64,000 bases of DNA from a virus. The position numbers and the translations under genes were made by a program. The DNA lies in the IMG/VR virus record IMGVR_UViG_3300005528_000048, positions 27,614-91,613 of that record; one strand, 5' to 3'. Shown in pieces: positions 52,448-59,638 of this stretch. The notes under the pieces were generated by a model. The model was not told where the DNA came from. It was given only the letters and a program-made list of their open reading frames with translations, and did not search any database. Position 1 is the first letter of the stretch. Every line of letters starts with the position of its first letter.

Positions 52448-52848
52448 AAGAAGCCTTTTACCTTATTAAGAGTATTTACATCAACTTCATGCTCTTTTGG
52501 CTCATAAATTGCAAATTTCTTAGTTTGGAGTGAGTAAATAATGGACGGCAAACAAGTAGCCTCTGAATTTGCTTGGTCCATTTCTGAAAAAGACTCGTCT
52601 CCATCAGGGTGAGAGTGAATCAATGAAATAAATTCGTTTTCGTTTTTGAACCTCAAATAGTCCAAAGGATCAACACAAAAAAACTGTTTTGGATTTGGTG
52701 AGCGATTATTAACAAACTGCACTATATAGTCTTTGCCATTTTTGCCAACAAAACCGCAGCACTCTAACGAGAAATATCTATCACAATGCTCACGAACAGA
52801 CTCCAGAATTTTTTTAAAGCTTTTATTTTTGACGATAGGATTGTCCAT
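52444..52848 (-). CDS. Lambda K-like tail protein, JAB/MPN peptidase domain
   Basis: From the ATG at 52848 the product is 134 residues (the longer frame uses a TTG). HSHPDGDESFSEMD at residues 78-91 is the JAMM metalloprotease motif (H-x-H-x7-S-x2-D), and SLECCGFVG supplies the upstream Glu. In lambda K this domain is followed by an NlpC/P60 domain, which is absent here, so this is the K N-terminal domain alone. It overlaps the L gene by 26 bases. Confidence 0.85.
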   Translation of the reverse strand: MDNPIVKNKSFKKILESVREHCDRYFSLECCGFVGKNGKDYIVQFVNNRSPNPKQFFCVDPLDYLRFKNENEFISLIHSHPDGDESFSEMDQANSEATCLPSIIYSLQTKKFAIYEPKEHEVDVNTLNKVKGFL

Positions 52849-53839
52849 ATTGATAATTGTCTGTGGCTGGAAAGCCCCCAAATGGCAGATAAAATGCGCC
52901 TAAACTAGCTGTTTGAGCGCTAGGAACAGGATTATAAACGGAGCCAGTAACCGTTTGAGAGCCAGAAATACCGCTATAAGATAGGGTGGAATTATAAAAC
53001 CGCTTTTTGCAAGCTCCAATAGACTTGGAACAGCCATCTTTTTCCCAAGGAGCGTCATCAAGGCCAGGCATGTTGTTTTCTGTTGCTACATGCGTTTGTG
53101 TGCAAACATACCAAGTTCTAAACGGGTCTTTCGGAGTAGAAACATAAACAATCATTCCTGGATTGTAGGTTATATTATAGGTCCACTCATTACTACTGCT
53201 TTGAAAGTTAAAGCTGCCAGTTGGAACATAAGTAAATGGCGTGTCATCTTCTTGGCAAACTGGAGCACCAAAATAGTGACATCCCAATCCGCGATACTGC
53301 CAATAACAGTATCTTCCCATCACCAATCTTCCAGGGATGGAAAAGTTTTCCAAGTCAAATGGAGCAGTCAATTCAAACTCCACAAGAGACTTGTTTTCTT
53401 GTGTCTTTTGAGAAATTACATAAGAGTCGCGAGAAATTTCAGAATTTGGGTCTGCAACTCCATAAGGATTAATGCCTCCTTCAAAATTTACATCGTCAAT
53501 GTATTTAACAAAAATTTTAATTCTTTCTAGTTTTGCGAATTTAAAATCGTTTTTTCGGCGCAAAATCTGACTAATTACCAACTGTTCATTGCTGATTCTA
53601 ATCTTTGGACGACTGATTCGATTGAAAATATTTGTTTCAAAATCCTCAACTTCAACTGCCAAAGGCACATAAGCAATGTTATTCAACACAATCTTGCCTT
53701 GTAATCCATTAGAGCATGGATGGAACGGGAAGAAAGAGTCTGGCTCATTAACCGTATCGTAATAGATTTTGTAAAACTCTAAAACGGCTGTTGGCTCTAA
53801 ATCAAGTAAGTCTTTAGAAACTTTGTTGTTAATGGGCAT
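52823..53839 (-). CDS. Lambda L-like minor tail protein with iron-sulfur-type cysteines
   Basis: The 338-residue protein matches minor tail protein L: EFYKIYYDTVNEPDSFFPFH, VDDVNFEGG-like hub region, and a cysteine-rich end. GRYCYWQYRGLGCHYFGAPVC has three Cys, and CSKSIGACKKRFYN two more, consistent with the [4Fe-4S] site known in lambda L. First gene of the L-K-I-J run. Its ATG (53839-53837) overlaps the ATG of the divergent gene at 53838. Confidence 0.87.
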   Translation of the reverse strand: MPINNKVSKDLLDLEPTAVLEFYKIYYDTVNEPDSFFPFHPCSNGLQGKIVLNNIAYVPLAVEVEDFETNIFNRISRPKIRISNEQLVISQILRRKNDFKFAKLERIKIFVKYIDDVNFEGGINPYGVADPNSEISRDSYVISQKTQENKSLVEFELTAPFDLENFSIPGRLVMGRYCYWQYRGLGCHYFGAPVCQEDDTPFTYVPTGSFNFQSSSNEWTYNITYNPGMIVYVSTPKDPFRTWYVCTQTHVATENNMPGLDDAPWEKDGCSKSIGACKKRFYNSTLSYSGISGSQTVTGSVYNPVPSAQTASLGAFYLPFGGFPATDNYQYGQSYRQK

Positions 53840-54362
53840 GACTAAAAATAATAACGGTTCAAACTATAAATTACACGAATTTTTAGGAAGTGAGGACGAA
53901 AGGCAAAAACTGCTGCTTGTTTATTTGGAATTCTTCAATCGCTCTAGGCCATTAGACTTCAAATACAAAACTCTTTCTGAGCAAAAAACCAAATACGACG
54001 AACATTTTAAATACCTAATTGATCAAACGAAAATATTCTATGTATTGCAAGACAATCGCTTTATTGGATTCATATCTTTTGATATTGGCTTAAAAACACT
54101 TGAAATTCCAAAAGAACTAGAACAAATCATCAAACCACAACACACATGCGAATTTGTTTTTGCTGCTTCGAGATATTTTAATTGGAACCTTTTTCAACAA
54201 TCAGCTTTTGGAATTTTTCAGTTGATTAAGGCCAAATATAATGTAAAATATATAGCTGGAAACGTGCGCAGAAAACATAAAAAAAGACAATTCATTGCAA
54301 TTGCCCAAAAACTTTTTAAATTTAAAACCATAGAAGACTTCGCATATTATGAAATACCGTAA
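53838..54362 (+). CDS. GNAT-like acetyltransferase, weak match
   Basis: From the ATG at 53838 the product is 174 residues; ATG at 53832 is also possible. The region FYVLQDNRFIGFISFDIG gives GNAT-like strands, and KYIAGNVRRKHKKRQFIAIAQK resembles a basic CoA-loop helix. A weak visual match. It overlaps the following nuclease-like gene by 14 bases. Confidence 0.5.
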   Translation: MTKNNNGSNYKLHEFLGSEDERQKLLLVYLEFFNRSRPLDFKYKTLSEQKTKYDEHFKYLIDQTKIFYVLQDNRFIGFISFDIGLKTLEIPKELEQIIKPQHTCEFVFAASRYFNWNLFQQSAFGIFQLIKAKYNVKYIAGNVRRKHKKRQFIAIAQKLFKFKTIEDFAYYEIP

Positions 54363-54867
54363 TCAGTTTGACTATAATGGCCAATGTTCCGATTCAGGAT
54401 ACTCTGCCGAAACTCTTTTTTCAGAAATGGCTGAAAAACGAGGTTGGAAAGTCTTAAAAGCAGACCGCAAACAACAACTCTCCCATGTTGATGTTTATTT
54501 AGACCACAAAAAACACGGCACTGTTTCTTTTGATGTTAAAGCTCAAAAGAAAGTGAAACGCACAGACTCAAATACAAACGATAAATATTTGTGGGTAGAG
54601 TTCGCGAATGTGGCTGGCAAAGAGGGTTGGCTTCGCGGCAGTGCTGATTTGATTGCTTTTGAACAAGAGAAGAATTTCTTAATTGTTAGGAGACAAGCTT
54701 TGTTAGATTTCTGCGAAAAGAACGTGGACTTCTCTGATAAGGTTGAGAGTTCTGGTGAGGCAGTGTATCGCATTTATCAGCGAAAAGGCCGCAAAGATGA
54801 GATTTCACTGATTCCTATAAAAGATATTAGAGAGCATTTATCTTATTCTCTTTGGAAGAAGCCATGA
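54349..54867 (+). CDS. PD-(D/E)XK nuclease-like protein
   Basis: The 172-residue protein has YSAETLFSEMAEKRGW (helix with Glu), HVDVYLDHKKHGTVSFDVKAQK (D-x-x-x ... F-D-V-K, the D ... DxK core), and KYLWVEFANVAGKEGWL. This matches small DNA endonucleases of the restriction-fold group that phages carry near replication genes. Substrate and role uncertain. Confidence 0.65.
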   Translation: MKYRNQFDYNGQCSDSGYSAETLFSEMAEKRGWKVLKADRKQQLSHVDVYLDHKKHGTVSFDVKAQKKVKRTDSNTNDKYLWVEFANVAGKEGWLRGSADLIAFEQEKNFLIVRRQALLDFCEKNVDFSDKVESSGEAVYRIYQRKGRKDEISLIPIKDIREHLSYSLWKKP

Positions 54868-55520
54868 TGGAATTTTCTCCATGCAAGCATAAATGGATTT
54901 GGAGCATGATTTTTATTCGTGTTCCTAAAAACGCCAGCACTTCTATCTATTCTCACCTTGGCGATCTTAATTTGATTAAAAAACATGAAAAAACCTTTCA
55001 TGATGTTTTCTTTAAAAGAAACCCATATAATCAACGAGTCTCGACTACGCACGTTAAACCAAACGAAATTTATCAAATTTTTGGTTCAATGGTTCACAAT
55101 TACATGTCTTTTTCTGTAGTTAGAAATCCATTTGATCGTACAGTTTCCTTATTTCAGTATGCCAAAGAAAAAAAACTAGGCAATCTTTATCAAAGATCAA
55201 ATGACGCATCTTTCGAAGATTTTTGCGAAATTATGAGTGAAAATTACGCAAATAATACAAAAGATTTTATTGCTACTCATCAACAAGTTGAGTGGTTCGA
55301 AGGCGCATTTCAGCCTAATTTTATTCTTCGTTTCGAAAATATTAAAAATGATTTTAAAGAAATGCTTGATCTTTGCGAAATCAAACACATTAATCCAGAT
55401 ATTCCGCACGAAAACGCAAGCAAAAGATCAGATTATAAAGACTATTACAATTCCAATACAAAAAAGATAGTTGAAAAAATCTTTGAAAAAGACATTGACA
55501 CATTCAAATATACCTATTAA
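54864..55520 (+). CDS. Sulfotransferase family protein 3
   Basis: From the ATG at 54864 (GGAAGAAG site) the product is 218 residues. MIFIRVPKNASTSIYSHLG is the 5'-phosphosulfate loop (with Arg-Val-Pro-Lys-Asn in place of IPKTGG), and FSVVRNPFDRTVSLFQYAK is the 3'-phosphate site. It overlaps the nuclease-like gene by 4 bases. The loop differs from copies 1 and 2, so the acceptors probably differ as well. Confidence 0.82.
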   Translation: MMEFSPCKHKWIWSMIFIRVPKNASTSIYSHLGDLNLIKKHEKTFHDVFFKRNPYNQRVSTTHVKPNEIYQIFGSMVHNYMSFSVVRNPFDRTVSLFQYAKEKKLGNLYQRSNDASFEDFCEIMSENYANNTKDFIATHQQVEWFEGAFQPNFILRFENIKNDFKEMLDLCEIKHINPDIPHENASKRSDYKDYYNSNTKKIVEKIFEKDIDTFKYTY

Positions 55521-55523
55521 GGT
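55495..55523 (+). promoter_or_regulatory. Sigma70-type promoter, leaderless type, before 55529 gene
   Basis: TTGACA (55495-55500), a 17-base spacer and TAAGGT (55518-55523) lie with TAAGGT ending five bases before the ATG at 55529. It lies in the last codons of the sulfotransferase gene. AAGGTAAG in this segment could also serve as a ribosome-binding site. Confidence 0.55.
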
Positions 55524-55528
55524 AAGAC

Positions 55529-55783
55529 ATGACTGGTAAAATTAAAATCATTGGCGCAAACAATCAAGCCCATCTTGATTGGATGGAAAAAGAATTTGAG
55601 AACTGCACGATTGAACACGCTGGCGGAAACGCAGCAGTTCACAGTGTTAAAGTTCCAGATCGAGGCGAGTTTCCTTTTGAGCTTTACAAAACTATTGTTA
55701 TTCAAGACCGCATCATCTTTGAGGGCTATGCTCATTTTGAAGATAATCTTGGCCGTTTAGCAATCGAATTCTTTCCTCAATGA
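55529..55783 (+). CDS. Small protein of unknown function
   Basis: An 84-residue beta-rich protein (IKIIGANNQAHLDWMEKEFEN, VPDRGEFPFELYKTIVIQ). It ends with a 4-base overlap with the following gene. No recognised motif. Confidence 0.5.
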   Translation: MTGKIKIIGANNQAHLDWMEKEFENCTIEHAGGNAAVHSVKVPDRGEFPFELYKTIVIQDRIIFEGYAHFEDNLGRLAIEFFPQ

Positions 55784-56703
55784 AATATTTAATTATTGAT
55801 TCTCACAAAGGTTCGCTGAAAGAACCTCAAAATCTTCACTGGCTAAATGCCAAAAAGATCAAAGACTTTTTGATTCAAAGCGGCCATGAGGCTGACCTCA
55901 TCTGGAGCTATCCAACAGTCAACGACAACATTAAAGGTGGCTATGACCGAATCATTTTTAATCATGCAAGTCACTATTCTTACGTTGACTACGCTTGGCT
56001 AAAAGCTAGTCCAGAAGCAAAAATCTTTTACATCACAAACGAATACAACCTTGGCGAACCAAGAGCTTTGTGGATGGGAGTGAAAGAAGGTCGTCGCTAC
56101 GAAGTTATTGCCAATCATGGTGGCAGCATTTCTAAAATCGTAGAAAAATATTTGAACGGTTGGCACTTTGTTAATTTGAACTGTCTAGTTTTTGACCCCA
56201 AAGAAACAACGGCCCCAAAAGAAGGATGCATTTATTATGGTTCTTTTCGCAAGAATCGCGAAGTCTCATTCCGTAAATATTTAAAAGGCAAAGTAACTGT
56301 TTCAACACACCAAAAAAACCGTGAAAAATTTAACGCAATTGAGGTCAACGGCCCATTCATTGATCGAATCAACTGGTCAAAAGAAGGACTCTCTGCTTTC
56401 TACTCTAGTCTCTACATTGAGGACGAGATTAACCATGTCAACTATAATTGTTTGGCTAACCGATTCTATGAAGCTCTCAATTATAGCGTTCTTACTCTAT
56501 TCGATTATGAGTGTAAAAACACCATTGCCATGTCTGGTTATGACGTACCTCCTTATTGCATTATTGGTAATGAGCAAGAACTCGCACTAAAAACTCAATT
56601 TCAAATGCCAGAAATTCGCGACTATTGTTTGCGAGTCTGGAAAGAAAAAGCAGCAGAAGAGGTAAAAGAAACCTTGACAAAAATCCTTCTCATTGTAGAA
56701 TAG
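55780..56703 (+). CDS. Putative GT-B-like glycosyltransferase
   Basis: The 307-residue protein has an alternating alpha-beta pattern with a two-lobe layout: IIDSHKGSLKEPQNLHWLNA at the start, IFYITNEYN, CIYYGSFRKNREVSFRKY at the hinge, and NCLANRFYEALNYSVLTLFD near the end, where GT-B enzymes bind the sugar nucleotide. No classical catalytic motif is sure. It overlaps the upstream gene by 4 bases; the last codons contain a promoter. Confidence 0.5.
   Translation: MKYLIIDSHKGSLKEPQNLHWLNAKKIKDFLIQSGHEADLIWSYPTVNDNIKGGYDRIIFNHASHYSYVDYAWLKASPEAKIFYITNEYNLGEPRALWMGVKEGRRYEVIANHGGSISKIVEKYLNGWHFVNLNCLVFDPKETTAPKEGCIYYGSFRKNREVSFRKYLKGKVTVSTHQKNREKFNAIEVNGPFIDRINWSKEGLSAFYSSLYIEDEINHVNYNCLANRFYEALNYSVLTLFDYECKNTIAMSGYDVPPYCIIGNEQELALKTQFQMPEIRDYCLRVWKEKAAEEVKETLTKILLIVE
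56674..56701 (+). promoter_or_regulatory. Sigma70-type promoter for the 56749-58690 operon
   Basis: TTGACA (56674-56679), 16 bases, TAGAAT (56696-56701). The transcript would have a leader of about 40 bases, A- and C-rich and without a Shine-Dalgarno sequence, before the ATG at 56749. The site lies in the last codons of the preceding gene. Confidence 0.75.
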
Positions 56704-56748
56704 TTAACAACAACACAACCACAAACAAATAAAAAATAAATAAAACCT

Positions 56749-57000
56749 ATGAGCAACACCATTGCCAAGGCAATTGAAAAAAGCGGACCCGAACAGATTG
56801 ACCTCTGTTGGGCAATCCTCAAGTATAAGGAAATCGGCGTTCTTCGCAAAGTCAAAGCCCTTTGTTCGGCATTTGGTTTGGACTTGGAACAAGTAGTGTC
56901 CGAGCTTCCAAAAGAAGAAAATGGTCGCATCATTGATTGGGAAACCCGTCACATGATTCACGACTCCCTTATCAAGATGACCAAAATCAACAAGCAATAA
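56749..57000 (+). CDS. Small protein, unknown function
   Basis: An 83-residue protein (SGPEQIDLCWAILKYKEIG, LRKVKALCSAFGLDLEQVV). Helical, with no motif recognised. It starts the operon that carries the ECF-type sigma gene and has an A/C-rich, SD-less leader. Confidence 0.5.
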   Translation: MSNTIAKAIEKSGPEQIDLCWAILKYKEIGVLRKVKALCSAFGLDLEQVVSELPKEENGRIIDWETRHMIHDSLIKMTKINKQ

Positions 57001-57001
57001 C

Positions 57002-57199
57002 ATGGAAAACAAATCAGGCGTTAAGTGGTATTCAGTTTATAGTCAAAAGGGCGAGCATCAAGCCTCTTATGATCAGTATTTCTCTGATGCGTATGTTTGG
57101 GCCTTAGATTGTGCCAAACATATTGGTGGCTACATTTGCGAGTGCGAGGTTGGCCAAGAGGAAAAAGTGATTTTCAATGCTCTCAAAAAGCAGCCGTGA
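57002..57199 (+). CDS. Small protein, unknown function
   Basis: A 65-residue protein (SGVKWYSVYSQKGEHQASYD, DCAKHIGGYICECEVGQEEK). It starts one base after the stop of the upstream gene and overlaps the next gene by 4 bases (GTGA). The cysteine pair might bind metal. Function unknown. Confidence 0.5.
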   Translation: MENKSGVKWYSVYSQKGEHQASYDQYFSDAYVWALDCAKHIGGYICECEVGQEEKVIFNALKKQP

Positions 57200-57444
57200 A
57201 AATATTGGACGCAATTCCTTTGTTATTGCAGCTTGCGGTTGAATACTTCAAGTTGCGTAATAAATCCTTTCTTTTCGATATTTTGGAGAAGTTTGACAAC
57301 AGGATTGATAAACTAACCTCTCAAAGAAATCAAGCGCGTCAAATACCCACTCCCGAAGGCCAGAAAAGAGCCACTGAATTCGATGAAGAAATTATTGAAG
57401 AGCAGCAAAAAATGCACATCTTCCTACAAGATTTAAAAAAATGA
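57196..57444 (+). CDS. Small coiled-coil protein, possible spanin partner
   Basis: From a GTG at 57196, overlapping the upstream stop as GTGA, the product is 82 residues. A moderately hydrophobic start (ILDAIPLLLQLAVEYFKLR) is followed by a charged helix. The following gene overlaps it by 4 bases and encodes a lipoprotein-like protein, an arrangement resembling i-spanin/o-spanin pairs. The N-terminal segment is not a convincing membrane helix, so this is a guess. Confidence 0.4.
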   Translation: MKILDAIPLLLQLAVEYFKLRNKSFLFDILEKFDNRIDKLTSQRNQARQIPTPEGQKRATEFDEEIIEEQQKMHIFLQDLKK

Positions 57445-57665
57445 AAAAGACTATTCTAGCATTAATGATTTGCGGATGTTGCCAAAAATACATTCCCGAA
57501 AGGAATCTGGAACAGCAACCTCCAGAGCTTTTCATTCCGCCAAACACAAGCGTAGCCACTACTCAAGGAGTCTATACCACTGGTAAAGACATTGAAATCT
57601 GGCACTCTCACAAGAAATACTCTTCTTTGCAAGACGAGCTTTCCAAATTCAGACCACTAAACTAA
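57441..57665 (+). CDS. Possible small lipoprotein (o-spanin candidate)
   Basis: A 74-residue protein begins KKTILALMICGCCQKY, with a basic start, a short hydrophobic stretch and cysteines near residue 11 that could serve as a lipobox. The rest is proline-rich (PERNLEQQPPELFIPPN) and lacks other hydrophobic segments, as in outer-membrane spanin partners. Uncertain. Confidence 0.45.
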   Translation: MKKTILALMICGCCQKYIPERNLEQQPPELFIPPNTSVATTQGVYTTGKDIEIWHSHKKYSSLQDELSKFRPLN

Positions 57666-57671
57666 AGACTA

Positions 57672-58259
57672 ATGAGCGAACTACAAGAGCGTCAACTCTC
57701 CGATTGGAATAACAGCCAAAGCTGGAATGCATTTTTTGAACAATTTAATGAGTATTTAAAAACATTGGCCCACTCATACAAACTTCCATCACAAGATGTG
57801 GATGATGTTGTTCAAGAGGTTTTCATTTCAATGGCGAATTACTTTCGCGAAAATAAGTTCGACTCGTCAAAGGGAAACATTTATTCTTGGGTCACAACAT
57901 TTGCCAAGTGGAGAATGGTTGACATTATTCGCCGCAATCAACGTCAGCACAAGCATGTTACAACTGGCGACGATCTTCTCATGGAAATGCAGCCAGACGA
58001 GAATCAAGACCTTGATGCAAAACTTGAGAATAATTATCAGCAAAAACTCTTTGTTCAAGCTTTGAAAAATCTTGGCAAAGTTCACAAGAGCAAAGACTAT
58101 ATGATCTTTTGCGATATGCATTTTAACCAACTAAATAATGATCAGTTGATGAAGAAATACAAAGTGAACTGTGGCACAGTTTACATTGCTAAACACCGCA
58201 TGATCAAAAAAATCAAAGAGGAAGTCAGCAGAATCCTCTGCGAAGAGCCAAACTACTAA
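57672..58259 (+). CDS. ECF-type RNA polymerase sigma factor
   Basis: The 195-residue protein has sigma region 2 at about residues 35-85 (LPSQDVDDVVQEVFISMANYF then YSWVTTFAKWRMVDIIRRNQ, with the DDxxQ/VFxxM and WRMVDxIRR motifs) and region 4 at about 130-180 (MIFCDMHFNQLNNDQLMKKY, VNCGTVYIAKHRMIKKI). A short acidic linker connects them. It should direct RNA polymerase to phage promoters. No anti-sigma factor gene is recognised next to it. Confidence 0.85.
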   Translation: MSELQERQLSDWNNSQSWNAFFEQFNEYLKTLAHSYKLPSQDVDDVVQEVFISMANYFRENKFDSSKGNIYSWVTTFAKWRMVDIIRRNQRQHKHVTTGDDLLMEMQPDENQDLDAKLENNYQQKLFVQALKNLGKVHKSKDYMIFCDMHFNQLNNDQLMKKYKVNCGTVYIAKHRMIKKIKEEVSRILCEEPNY

Positions 58260-58690
58260 TGCAGTTTAAAAAAGGTGTTTCAACAGAGAAGGTAGAGTTA
58301 GGAAACTGGCGCGGAGAAACTGCTGTTTTTAAATACCTAAAAACAAATGGCAAATTCATAAGAGAACTAGATGCTTACAGAATACTGGAGTCTTGCGAGT
58401 TTGTGCCAAAATTATTGGCAAGTTCCATAGATGATAGAGTGATTGTCACTAAATATGTTGGCCAATCGTTAAATTTAAAATACCTTCCACCAGAGAGAAA
58501 AAAGTTTAAAACTCAAATCCAAAATATGAATCATGAATTAGTTCATGTTTATGGAATTCATCACAATGACATTCGGTGGAAAAATGTGGTAGAGTCTGAT
58601 GACGGCAAATTGTTTTTAATTGATTTTGAATCTTGGACCTCAACAGAAAAAGGCTCCAAAGAGCGCGACCCTGAAAAAATCTTATCTTGA
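58259..58690 (+). CDS. Miniature kinase-like protein
   Basis: The 143-residue protein keeps the core of an ATP-dependent kinase: FKYL (Lys25), an acidic helix near residue 36, HHNDIRWKNVV (101-111; Asp104 catalytic, Asn109) and FLIDFESW (Asp122, DFE in place of DFG). This pattern, with a short N-lobe and no C-lobe extension, resembles lipopolysaccharide/RIO-type minimal kinases. Substrate unknown. It overlaps the sigma stop by one base. Confidence 0.7.
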   Translation: MQFKKGVSTEKVELGNWRGETAVFKYLKTNGKFIRELDAYRILESCEFVPKLLASSIDDRVIVTKYVGQSLNLKYLPPERKKFKTQIQNMNHELVHVYGIHHNDIRWKNVVESDDGKLFLIDFESWTSTEKGSKERDPEKILS

Positions 58691-58714
58691 CAAAAGACAA
58701 GCATGGGTTACTGT
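58687..58714 (+). promoter_or_regulatory. Leaderless sigma70-type promoter for the UV endonuclease gene
   Basis: TTGACA (58687-58692), a 16-base spacer and TACTGT (58709-58714) lie with TACTGT ending five bases before the ATG at 58720. It begins on the last bases of the kinase gene. Confidence 0.68.
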
Positions 58715-58719
58715 TTACT

Positions 58720-59631
58720 ATGAACCTATCCCTTTGCTGCATCTCAAAAACATTGTCTGATAACGGGCAGAGCTTTCGCTCTATGACTTATACGCAGTTT
58801 GCCAAGCTGCCATTCAACGCTGCTATCAGCGAGCTTTCCGAGCGCATCTTGCACAATTTCAAGATGACGCTCAATACTATTCGCTTCTGTCAGCTTAACA
58901 ACATTCAAGGCTATCGCTTGTCCTCTTCTCTTGCTCCAGTATTGACGCACAAGAACGTCAATCTGCGCATTGCAGACCTGCCCAACATCGCTGCTATCCG
59001 TAGTGTTTGTGACTCTATCAAGCAACTTTTGGCGCAGCATCCTCTTCGCTTGTCTGCTCATCCTAGCGAATACATCACACTATCGTCTGACAATCCAGAA
59101 TGCATCAATAACAGCATCCTTGACCTACAGCAACATGCAGAAGTGTTTGACTTGCTTGGTCTTCCTCAAGACTATCGTTCGCCGCTCAACATACATGTTA
59201 GACAGGATGGCGACCCTCAAACCATTGCAGACAAGGTATTGCGCGTTTACGATCAACTGCCAGACAATATTCGTCAACGCCTTGTGCTTGAGAACAATGA
59301 CAATGCCAAAGGTGTTTGGGGCATCAAGAATCTTGTCAAGTATTTCTACGGTTCTCGCAACATCCCCATCACTTACGACTCTTTGCATCACAGCATCTTG
59401 CATGACAATCTAGCAGCAGAGGAAGCATTCAATCTTGCTTACGAAACTTGGCCAACTACTCCACTGTTTCACTACAGCGAAGGCATTGATGGCACTCGTA
59501 AACATGCTGACATGCCAGTTTCAATTCCCAACAACTATGGCCGTGATGTTTATTTTGATGTGGAACTCAAACACAAATGCCAAGCTATTTTCCGCATTCG
59601 TGAGTTGACAAAGCAAGCAATCTCCGCATAA
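58720..59631 (+). CDS. uvsE: UV DNA damage endonuclease (UvdE/UvsE)
   Basis: From the ATG at 58720 the product is 303 residues. LCCISKTLSDNGQSFRSMTY, NNIQGYRLSSSLAPVLTHKN, LRLSAHPSEYITLSS, LNIHVRQDGD, RLVLENNDN and YDSLHHSIL match UvdE in order; the His/Glu/Asp residues of the TIM-barrel metal centre are present. It nicks DNA 5' to pyrimidine dimers. Base composition is richer in G+C than the neighbours, suggesting separate acquisition. Confidence 0.88.
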   Translation: MNLSLCCISKTLSDNGQSFRSMTYTQFAKLPFNAAISELSERILHNFKMTLNTIRFCQLNNIQGYRLSSSLAPVLTHKNVNLRIADLPNIAAIRSVCDSIKQLLAQHPLRLSAHPSEYITLSSDNPECINNSILDLQQHAEVFDLLGLPQDYRSPLNIHVRQDGDPQTIADKVLRVYDQLPDNIRQRLVLENNDNAKGVWGIKNLVKYFYGSRNIPITYDSLHHSILHDNLAAEEAFNLAYETWPTTPLFHYSEGIDGTRKHADMPVSIPNNYGRDVYFDVELKHKCQAIFRIRELTKQAISA

Positions 59632-59632
59632 T
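59605..59632 (+). promoter_or_regulatory. Leaderless-type promoter for the gene at 59639
   Basis: TTGACA (59605-59610), a 16-base spacer, CATAAT (59627-59632) and then 6 bases to the ATG at 59639. The -10 differs from TATAAT at one base. Confidence 0.6.
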
Positions 59633-59638
59633 GTAAGC

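Noticed and set aside
57097-57195. Upstream start of the gene at 57196
   Set aside because: It would overlap the preceding gene by about 100 bases, and its residues look like an out-of-frame reading of that gene. The GTG overlapping the stop codon is preferred.
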